From the NCBI GenBank assembly GCA_034437615.1, contig DAOTTW010000395.1:1-10654 (forward strand): 10,654 nt of DNA, written 5' to 3'. Origin of the DNA: DAOTTW01 sp034437615. Lineage in GTDB: Bacteria; Chloroflexota; Anaerolineae; Aggregatilineales; Phototrophicaceae. Position numbers and translations under genes: made by a program. Positions 1-5,448 of this stretch are shown in pieces (position 1 is the stretch's first letter; each line of letters starts with the position of its first letter). Below the pieces are notes generated by a model. It was not told the DNA's origin. It did not search any database and saw only the letters and a list, made by a program, of their open reading frames with translations.

Positions 1-28
1 CAGCCAAACCCATTTTGCCCGCGAATTG

Positions 29-154
29 GCCCTCACCCCCTCAATCCCCCTCTCCCAACCGCCGCTACGCGGCTAGGAGAGGGGGAAGCAAGCCGTTTAA
101 GGCCCCTCTCCATTGTTATCTGGGCATGAAGGGAGAGGGGTTTGGGGTGAGGGC
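29..154. repeat. Nested C/G-rich inverted repeat
   Basis: The outer arms at 29-56 and 131-154 are imperfect reverse complements: both carry GCCCTCACCCC and CCCCTCTCCC, with the left arm 4 bases longer. Inside lie two smaller hairpins. CCCCTCTCCC at 47-56 faces GGAGAGGGGG at 76-85, and GCCCCTCTCC at 102-111 faces GGGAGAGGGG at 131-140. The whole could form a cruciform or a branched RNA. It lies directly upstream of the first gene. Similar CCCTCACCCC/CCCCTCTCCC words recur between genes in many environmental bacterial genomes, from memory. I see no transposase and no target-site duplication, so calling it a mobile remnant would be speculation. Confidence 0.7.
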
Positions 155-178
155 TGAGCAGTTACAACCAGCTTGTAC

Positions 179-187
179 GGAGTAAGG
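179..187 (+). promoter_or_regulatory. Ribosome binding site deciding a TTG start
   Basis: The purine-rich stretch GGAGTAAGG ends 4 bases before a TTG codon at 192, and its GGAG part lies 9 bases before it. An in-frame TAA at 183-185 sits inside this stretch, so the reading frame cannot start further upstream. No ATG or GTG occurs in frame before the zinc-ribbon cysteines. TTG is therefore the only start that keeps that domain. Confidence 0.6.
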
Positions 188-191
188 CCGC

Positions 192-1580
192 TTGGTAGAG
201 TCATTTAAATTATGTCCCATTTGTGAGGCACGCAATCATCAGGCAGCAGGCACGTGTCATAATTGTGGCACAGCGCTGCAAGACGTAGCGCCTGTCAAGC
301 GTGCTGCACGCACGGACCCTACGCGCTTCAGTTATGATTTTCGCTATGGCGAGACGGACCTGCTAGAGGCTTCTGTCACACGTCCGGCGCGTGTGTTTAC
401 GTCGGTGCTGCTGCTGCTGATGCTGGCCGCTGGCCTGGGTGCGGGCGTCTTTTTCATTTTGCCGCAGTTTATGGGCGACGATGCGCCGTTTGCTGTGCCG
501 CTGCTTGACGATCAACCCGATAAGAGCACGCCCACGCCACGCCCGACGCGCAACGCGCCAACGGTCACGCTAGGGCCACCGACAGCGACACGCACCTATA
601 CGCCATCGGCCACCTTCACGCCGTCCAACACACCGACGCGGGCACCCTGCATTCAGCGTATCGTGCAGGGCGGGTCGTTACTGGGTGCGATTGCCAATTG
701 TGGCCACCGTGACCGAGATGTGATGCCAACGGTGATGGCGCTGAATGACCTGGCCGACGCCAACCAGGTGCGCATCGGGCAAGAGTTGATTATCCCCTGG
801 CCGACCAGCAGCCCGGACCCGGCCCAATCCAGCCTGAACCCGAACGCGAACGGCCAGCGGGTCGCTAGCGACAATGCAGCGGATGACAACGCAGCAGATG
901 ATAATGCGGGTGACGATGCGCTGACCAGCTTTACACTGGATGAGTCACTGGACCCCTTCGCGCCGACTGCGACGCCGACGCTGCCACCGGGTATTATGTG
1001 GCATCGTATAGGGGCGGGTGAAAATATGATTGCGGTGGCGCTACGTTATAACACGGACGCTAAAGTGCTGTCCGAGATCAATCCAGAGATTCGATTCTCG
1101 CAGTGTGAATTCGGTGTGCGCTTTGGTGGGCCTGAATGCATTGTGCAGCTTGGCACGGGGCAACTCGTGCGCGTGCCAGCGCCGACACCTATGCCGACGC
1201 TCAGCCCGACGCCAGACCCCAACGCTACCAGCACGCCAACGCCGACGGCTACGTTTAATGAGCCAAGCGCCATCAGCCCGGAAAACCGCGCCTTCTTCGG
1301 TGTGGATCAATTGGTGACGCTGCGCTGGGTGCCCTCTGCCACGTTGCGGGCGGGTGAGGTCTATCGTGTGGATGTGACAGACCTGGAGATCGGCGTAACG
1401 TACACCGCATTCACTGAGGATATTTCGTTCGTCGTGCCCCCAAGCTGGCAGGGCCGCGAAGAAATTCGCCATGAATTTAGCTGGACGGTGGGCGTTGTGG
1501 ACGAAAGCAAGCCGGATGATATTCGCTTCCCGACGGAAGCGCGTGTTTTTGTCTGGCAGGGCATTACGGAGACCAATTAA
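192..1580 (+). CDS. Zinc-ribbon, single-pass membrane protein with two LysM domains
   Basis: This 462-residue protein probably binds peptidoglycan or another N-acetylglucosamine glycan outside the membrane through LysM domains. A zinc ribbon at the N-terminus has Cys8, Cys11, Cys22 and Cys25 (CPIC then CHNC). One hydrophobic helix spans about residues 68-92, so the ribbon should be cytoplasmic and the rest extracytoplasmic. Thr-Pro linkers (about 112-150, 256-266 and 330-354) separate LysM 1 (about 153-202) and LysM 2 (about 269-329). LysM 2 has an insertion with Cys305 and Cys316. A short DNAAD repeat lies at 227-241. A beta-rich domain, probably Ig or fibronectin-like, fills about 357-456. 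The start is TTG, the only one possible. The stop overlaps the next ATG by one base (TAATG), so the two genes are almost surely cotranscribed and translationally coupled. The exact ligand is unknown. Confidence 0.85.
   Translation: MVESFKLCPICEARNHQAAGTCHNCGTALQDVAPVKRAARTDPTRFSYDFRYGETDLLEASVTRPARVFTSVLLLLMLAAGLGAGVFFILPQFMGDDAPFAVPLLDDQPDKSTPTPRPTRNAPTVTLGPPTATRTYTPSATFTPSNTPTRAPCIQRIVQGGSLLGAIANCGHRDRDVMPTVMALNDLADANQVRIGQELIIPWPTSSPDPAQSSLNPNANGQRVASDNAADDNAADDNAGDDALTSFTLDESLDPFAPTATPTLPPGIMWHRIGAGENMIAVALRYNTDAKVLSEINPEIRFSQCEFGVRFGGPECIVQLGTGQLVRVPAPTPMPTLSPTPDPNATSTPTPTATFNEPSAISPENRAFFGVDQLVTLRWVPSATLRAGEVYRVDVTDLEIGVTYTAFTEDISFVVPPSWQGREEIRHEFSWTVGVVDESKPDDIRFPTEARVFVWQGITETN
870..914 (+). 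repeat. Three 15-bp tandem units in the linker
   Basis: Three consecutive 15-base units encode DNAAD, DNAAD and DNAGD (residues 227-241 of the zinc-ribbon LysM protein). They differ by a few bases, mostly at third codon positions. The repeat forms an acidic spacer between the two LysM domains. Its unit number may vary between strains, since such repeats slip during replication. Confidence 0.75.
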
Positions 1581-2740
1581 TGCGTAGACGCTGCTTATTG
1601 CTGCTGGCATGTGGCCTGGTGCCGTTTGTGCTAGCTGCCTGTAACCTGAATACGCCTGAGCGTATTGTGACGCCGACTGTCGCGCAGAGCCTAACGCCGA
1701 CGCAAGCTGTGACGGTATCGCCATCGCCAACGCCCAGCCCGACGCCCTCCGATAGTCCTAGTGAGACGCCTGTGAGGACCTCTGCGCCGACTGTGCCCGT
1801 TGTCGTCGCCACACGCGCCCAACCGACGCAGGGCACCCCGACGCAGGCCAGCACAGCAAGCGCAACGCCCGGTCCTTACGTTCATGTCGTGCAATCCGAT
1901 GAGACGCTTGGTTTTATCATCCAGCAATACGGCTATGATTACAGCGTGCCGGTGATGGAATTGGTCGTGCGCATCAACGACAACGTGCTGAATATGAACG
2001 TGCTGCCTATCGGCCAGGAAATTCAGATTCCGCGCCAGACCGCGACGCCCATCCCCGAAAACATCGAGGTGACACAGACTGCTGCGAGTGCCTTTGGTGA
2101 ATTCGTCGCGGGGGGTAACGGTGGGGTGGTGCTGCCGCGTGGCTCATCGGTGGGCTGTCATGCAGTTGTGGAGGGGGATACAACCGTCGGCATTGCTGAA
2201 ACTTATAGCACGACGCTGGAAATCCTCAGCCAACTCAACCCACAACTGAACTGGAACGGCTGCGCCTTCAATCAATACAGCGGCGGTGAACGCTGTCGCC
2301 CGCAGTTGCGCATCGGGGAGTGTGTGAACGTGCCGCAGCCGACGCAAGTACCGAGCGCCACGCCGACTGCCTCTGGTAACGAGACCGCGACGCCGCTGCC
2401 GACCTATGCACCACCGCGCACGTTTTACCCGCCGGACGGTGCGCTAGCCGCAGGGACGTTTGATTTAGAGTGGGTGACGGTGGGCGTGTTGCGACCTGAT
2501 GAAGCCTATCTGGTGGAAGTGCAGGATACGGTGACGGGCGAGGTTTGGCGCGAGGTGACGACGGCGACGGCGCTGCGTCTGCCTGAGATGCTCATCCCGA
2601 CCAGCGGGCAGACGCACCTGTTTCAGTGGCGTGTGGTGATTGCAAGGCGCGGCGCAGACGGCAGCTATAGCTTAGTCGGTGTGCCGTCCGCATGGCGCAA
2701 TTTCCAGTGGCGCAGCCGCCAGGGTAACACCACACAATAG
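1580..2740 (+). CDS. LysM-domain lipoprotein
   Basis: This 386-residue protein begins with a lipoprotein signal: basic MRRR, a hydrophobic core, then the lipobox LAAC with Cys21 as the predicted lipidated residue. A Thr/Pro/Ser-rich linker (about 26-97) leads to LysM 1 (about 100-151). A second linker leads to LysM 2 (about 192-252), with Cys193, Cys228, Cys239 and Cys248, and then to a beta-rich C-terminal domain (about 282-378). Domain order, linker style and the Cys-X10-Cys insertion in LysM 2 match the preceding gene, so the two look like diverged tandem duplicates with different membrane anchors. It should sit on the outer face of the cytoplasmic membrane and bind cell-wall glycan. Its ATG overlaps the previous stop by one base. 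The last three codons and the TAG stop lie inside a dispersed 62-bp repeat. Confidence 0.85.
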   Translation: MRRRCLLLLACGLVPFVLAACNLNTPERIVTPTVAQSLTPTQAVTVSPSPTPSPTPSDSPSETPVRTSAPTVPVVVATRAQPTQGTPTQASTASATPGPYVHVVQSDETLGFIIQQYGYDYSVPVMELVVRINDNVLNMNVLPIGQEIQIPRQTATPIPENIEVTQTAASAFGEFVAGGNGGVVLPRGSSVGCHAVVEGDTTVGIAETYSTTLEILSQLNPQLNWNGCAFNQYSGGERCRPQLRIGECVNVPQPTQVPSATPTASGNETATPLPTYAPPRTFYPPDGALAAGTFDLEWVTVGVLRPDEAYLVEVQDTVTGEVWREVTTATALRLPEMLIPTSGQTHLFQWRVVIARRGADGSYSLVGVPSAWRNFQWRSRQGNTTQ

Positions 2741-2789
2741 CGTGGTCGTGCGTTTTTTGTGGCGGACGCAGCAAGCTGCGTCCCTGCAT
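2728..2789. repeat. Dispersed 62-bp repeat, copy 1
   Basis: This stretch matches 8213-8275 in the same orientation with 5 substitutions and one missing T. The match starts abruptly at CACCACACAA on the left and ends at CCCTGCAT (CCCTACAT in copy 2). It can fold as two hairpins in a row. The first has CCACA (2730-2734) facing TGTGG (2758-2762), with a run of six T in its right arm. The second is a perfect 20-base palindrome-like hairpin at 2764-2783. The left end overlaps the end of the LysM lipoprotein gene and supplies its stop codon. Confidence 0.85.
2764..2783. repeat. 20-bp hairpin, GGACGC class
   Basis: The frame is GGACGC, then eight inner bases AGCAAGCT, then GCGTCC. All nine bases of each arm pair, around AA. 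It is part of copy 1 of the 62-bp repeat. There is no T-run after it on either strand, so it is not a classical intrinsic terminator, although it follows the LysM genes and could still slow polymerase or protect the 3' end of the transcript. Confidence 0.8.
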
Positions 2790-2807
2790 GACCACCGTGA
2801 ACAACGA

Positions 2808-2834
2808 GCGCCCTGGGCGCAATGCATTGCGCCC
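2808..2834. repeat. 20-bp palindrome, GGGCGC class, with an extra arm
   Basis: Bases 2815-2834 form a perfect palindrome: GGGCGC, inner AATGCATT, GCGCCC. An additional GCGCCC at 2808-2813 lies one base before it, so two competing hairpins can form around the shared GGGCGC at 2815-2820. This is the second member of a pair, 31 bases after the GGACGC-class hairpin. Confidence 0.8.
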
Positions 2835-2941
2835 CTGCGATGGGTTTTCAGGAATCAGGCGCGGACACCGTGACCGATTGTTCGCGGTGATGAGGTGGCA
2901 AGGCCGCACAGCAGCGATTTAGAAACGCAATATAACCGCCC

Positions 2942-2999
2942 GTAGACGCTGAGCAATGTGTTAGCGTCTGTTTGCATTGCCGACATGTCGTGTTATCTT
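2942..2999 (+). promoter_or_regulatory. Structured leader and possible promoter of the LON-domain gene
   Basis: Four short arms interleave here. AGACGCT (2944-2950) pairs with AGCGTCT (2963-2969), and GCAATG (2953-2958) pairs with CATTGC (2975-2980). The order is that of an H-type pseudoknot, or of two mutually exclusive hairpins. The palindrome CGACATGTCG follows at 2981-2990. A weak promoter-like pair, TTGCAT (2972-2977) and TATCTT (2994-2999) with 16 bases between, brackets the palindrome, which could then be an operator. The arms are plain in the sequence; the promoter and operator roles are guesses. Confidence 0.35.
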
Positions 3000-3038
3000 T
3001 GGGTGATAGTCGAAACTTTGAGTATTGTCGTAGGCCAC

Positions 3039-3701
3039 ATGGAATTATCGCTTTTCCCACTTAAGAATACCGTGCTATTCCCTGGAATGCCACTCAACCT
3101 GTATATCTTTGAAGAGCGCTACAAGCTCATGATTAATGAGTGCATCGAACAGGAAAAGCCATTCGGTGTGCTACTGATCGAAAGTGGCTCTGAAGCCTAT
3201 GGCCCGTTGGCCACACCGCATACTATCGGCTGCACAGCAAACATCACACAGGTGCAGCGCCTGTCATTTGACCGCATGAACATCCTGGCGGTGGGTCGGG
3301 ATCGCTTCCAGGTGCGCCAGGTGCATCAGGACCGTGCCTACCTGTATGCCGACGTGGACATGTTGCCCTTTGAAGAAAGCAACCCGCGTGACATTATGCG
3401 CGGTGGGCGTCGCCTGAAGCCGCTGATAGAGAAATACCTGAATGCGCTGGAGCAAGCGGGCCAACTACAGCTTAGCGAAGACAGTCAGCTACCATCGGAC
3501 CCTATATCGCTGGCGTATCTGGCGTCGGTTGTGCTGCAAACGGAAAGCACGCAAAAGCAATCCTTGCTCGAAGCCGAAAGCACCGCTACGCTCCTGGAGC
3601 AGCTTGTCAACATCTATCGTAAGGAAGTCACCTTACTGAACATCATGCTTGCGCCACCACCGGAACAACTGGACGAACACAACCCCTTCTCAGTGAATTA
3701 A
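3039..3701 (+). CDS. Stand-alone LON substrate-binding (Lon N-terminal) domain protein
   Basis: This 220-residue protein resembles the N-terminal substrate-recognition domain of Lon protease (PF02190, PUA-like fold). It opens with ELSLFPLKNTVLFPGMPLNL and continues with IFEERYKLMI, the hallmark start of the family, followed by the beta-rich stretch with FGVLLI and ILAVGRDRFQV. Residues about 115-205 are helical. The ATPase and peptidase domains of full-length Lon are absent and there is no break, so this is the free-standing form found in many bacteria, whose substrate is not established. It is probably cytoplasmic. The same frame is open back to a GTG at 2958, but the family's conserved start is MELxLFPL, so I chose the ATG at 3039, with only a weak TAGG upstream. 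The next gene lies 55 bases downstream. Confidence 0.85.
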   Translation: MELSLFPLKNTVLFPGMPLNLYIFEERYKLMINECIEQEKPFGVLLIESGSEAYGPLATPHTIGCTANITQVQRLSFDRMNILAVGRDRFQVRQVHQDRAYLYADVDMLPFEESNPRDIMRGGRRLKPLIEKYLNALEQAGQLQLSEDSQLPSDPISLAYLASVVLQTESTQKQSLLEAESTATLLEQLVNIYRKEVTLLNIMLAPPPEQLDEHNPFSVN

Positions 3702-3706
3702 CCCGT

Positions 3707-3747
3707 CCTCAGCCTGTTCTATTTTGTGCTGAGGCAGACTGAACAGG
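3707..3747 (+). promoter_or_regulatory. Interleaved inverted repeats over the SGNH gene ribosome binding site
   Basis: CCTCAGC (3707-3713) is complementary to GCTGAGG (3728-3734), and CCTGTTC (3713-3719) is complementary to GAACAGG (3741-3747). The two stems share base 3713 and interleave, so they form either a pseudoknot or alternative hairpins. The last arm contains the only plausible Shine-Dalgarno (ACAGG) for the ATG at 3757, so pairing could hide it. There is no T-run, so a simple terminator is less likely. Confidence 0.4.
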
Positions 3748-3756
3748 TCGCATAAG

Positions 3757-5130
3757 ATGGCTAGGATCAGTTACGAAATCTTCGTCGCACTCACGCACTT
3801 CTGGTATTTCGCGCTAGCGGTATTCCTGCTGTCACCGTTGCTGGGCATCGGGCTGCGCCTATCGGCGGTTGTTGCTGCGCTGGCACTGCTCGCAACCGTC
3901 ACCAGCGGGCTACTAGCAGCGCGTACACGCACAATCGAGCGCATTCACACCAACCGAGCAACGATTTTCATCAGCATCTGTTTTACGGCGCTGCTGGTCG
4001 GTGCCGTCGACCGCCTGCTGGGTCCGCCGCCGACTGATGCGCCGGCCCTGCCCTACCCACCCAATTACAGCCTGCGGACCGTCACAAACGAATTTGATTA
4101 TACCCTGCAAACGAACGCTCTAGGCTTCCGGCGGCCTGAAAACGTCGCGACAGGGCCATACGCTGAAGGTTGCCGTGTGTTGCTACTCGGTGACTCGTTT
4201 ACTGAGGGCTATGGCAACGCCTACGCGGATACGTGGGGCCAGCTTATCGAAAACGAGCTTGAAGGCGTGCAGCTATTAAACTTCGGGCAAGGTGGCCAGG
4301 GGCCACAATCGTTTGAAGCTATTGCACGCATCGCAATACCATTATACAGGCCAGATGTCGTCTTGCTGAACTTACTACAGGGCGATGACCTGATGCAGAC
4401 GCTTGACCCACCCGCAGACTACCCGCATGAAAACAGCACTACGTCCTATCTTTCCCAGTTGTTTCCGAATATCGCACGCATCCTGACCGCGCAGGATAAT
4501 GTGTTGCAGGCTCAGAGCCTGAAAGCAGCGCGGGTTGCAGCGCTATTGCAACGTGCGACCCCGCAACAGTTGCAACACTACGAAGCAAACATCACACGTG
4601 AAGCGCGGCAAATTTACGAGAGTGGCAACTTAAACCCCGGTCTGCTGGCGATTGCGCTCACGACACCGGATTATTTTCAGCGTTCGATTGACCTTAGCCA
4701 TATACAAACGCGCAATGCACAACTGCGGCTGGCGACAGTCATTTACTCGTTGTATACAATGAGCGCGTCGGCTGAATTTGCTGTTGTCAGCGTGCCATCC
4801 GGCTCGTTCACATCCCGCGTCAAACTAGAACGTTACATAGATAGCGGCTTCCTGGTGAACGACCCTGAAAGGATGCTGAGCACAACGCTGATGGATGACA
4901 TCTTGCAAGAAGCCATCGCGATGAGCGGGTATGACGACATCCCATTTATTACGGCGACGAACGCCTTCAGAGCGGCCACTGCAAGCACAAGTGACGCATT
5001 GTTTTATGAGTGGGATGGCCATTTCACCCCGGCAGGTAACCGACTGTTTGCCGCTACCATCATTGCCGATGTACGCAGGCTGTGCGACGCGGACAATCAC
5101 ACTACAGAAGACGAAAACGCCGTGTTATGA
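3757..5130 (+). CDS. Membrane-anchored SGNH/GDSL-type hydrolase or acyltransferase
   Basis: This 457-residue protein has three hydrophobic segments near the N-terminus (about 9-30, 34-54 and 68-88), followed by an SGNH domain predicted to be extracytoplasmic. Block I is GDSFTEG at 145-151 with the probable nucleophile Ser147. Block II is FGQGGQGP near 176-183. Block V is DGHFTPAGN, giving Asp420 and His422 of the catalytic set. In place of the usual Gly-X-Asn-Asp of block III it has QGDD at 208-211, so the oxyanion-hole Asn appears changed to Asp. Enzymes of this type remove or transfer acyl groups on glycans or lipids. It lies upstream of a small membrane protein and a carbamoyltransferase on the same strand, which points to envelope glycan or metabolite decoration. 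The substrate cannot be read from the sequence. Confidence 0.8.
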   Translation: MARISYEIFVALTHFWYFALAVFLLSPLLGIGLRLSAVVAALALLATVTSGLLAARTRTIERIHTNRATIFISICFTALLVGAVDRLLGPPPTDAPALPYPPNYSLRTVTNEFDYTLQTNALGFRRPENVATGPYAEGCRVLLLGDSFTEGYGNAYADTWGQLIENELEGVQLLNFGQGGQGPQSFEAIARIAIPLYRPDVVLLNLLQGDDLMQTLDPPADYPHENSTTSYLSQLFPNIARILTAQDNVLQAQSLKAARVAALLQRATPQQLQHYEANITREARQIYESGNLNPGLLAIALTTPDYFQRSIDLSHIQTRNAQLRLATVIYSLYTMSASAEFAVVSVPSGSFTSRVKLERYIDSGFLVNDPERMLSTTLMDDILQEAIAMSGYDDIPFITATNAFRAATASTSDALFYEWDGHFTPAGNRLFAATIIADVRRLCDADNHTTEDENAVL

Positions 5131-5198
5131 TGCTGCGCGATTGCCTGTCTATCGGCTCACAATACTCAGTTCAAACGCGCCGTCAGCCGGGCAATAAC

Positions 5199-5206
5199 AA
5201 GGGGAG
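5199..5206 (+). promoter_or_regulatory. Ribosome binding site of the 75-residue protein
   Basis: The purine-rich AAGGGGAG ends 11 bases before the ATG at 5218. It supports translation of this short gene, which might otherwise be dismissed. Confidence 0.55.
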
Positions 5207-5217
5207 ACACAACACAC

Positions 5218-5445
5218 ATGACAAACGTGTATCAGATCGCGTGGCAACGTTTCAATATCATCTCGTCTATCGTCAGCGATGCCGCAGCCCGCGTGGTTGC
5301 CATCGTCTTTTACTTTTCGGTCCTGGTGCCCTTCGGGGTCATGTATACGCTGACGGGCGACCCCATGCGCAAGAATGCGGCGGCATCCTGGCTAGAGCGT
5401 GAGCCGGTTGATAACGACATCGACAGCGCCAGATTGCAAGGTTAA
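5218..5445 (+). CDS. Small one-helix membrane protein next to a carbamoyltransferase
   Basis: This 75-residue protein has a short amphipathic start, one hydrophobic helix (about 25-46), and a polar tail with GDPMRK, a Trp at 58 followed by LERE, and a final DSARLQ. It resembles, from memory, the small hypothetical proteins that often precede NodU/CmcH-type carbamoyltransferases in polysaccharide or exosortase-linked clusters. Those share the pattern ARV, FYF, PF, DP and a WLxR tail. Its stop codon is separated from the carbamoyltransferase start by 3 bases, so the two are very probably cotranslated. A role as membrane anchor or partner for the soluble enzyme is an inference; no domain of known function is visible. 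Confidence 0.75.
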   Translation: MTNVYQIAWQRFNIISSIVSDAAARVVAIVFYFSVLVPFGVMYTLTGDPMRKNAAASWLEREPVDNDIDSARLQG

Positions 5446-5448
5446 TGC

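Noticed and set aside
1041..1730. Minus-strand open frame (229 codons) across the two LysM genes
   Set aside because: It spans the junction of two clear plus-strand genes and is rich in Arg/His and low-complexity sequence. No domain or ribosome binding site was seen.
2764..2783. Intrinsic terminator after the LysM genes
   Set aside because: The hairpin is strong, but the T-run (2753-2758) precedes it on the plus strand and no T-run follows on either strand. It is described as a repeat instead.
2741..2957. Small genes or an RNA gene in the gap after the LysM pair
   Set aside because: Open frames here are short, overlap palindromes and give Arg-rich products. No tRNA or riboswitch pattern was recognised.
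2958..3038. GTG-initiated 27-residue N-terminal extension of the LON-domain protein
   Set aside because: The extension has no family support, the canonical MELxLFPL start is at 3039, and the region holds interleaved inverted repeats typical of a leader.
5082..5402. Plus-strand frame of 106 codons overlapping the SGNH end and the 75-residue gene
   Set aside because: The product is Arg-rich with no pattern. The overlapping 75-residue frame has a ribosome binding site, a membrane helix and 3-base spacing to the carbamoyltransferase.
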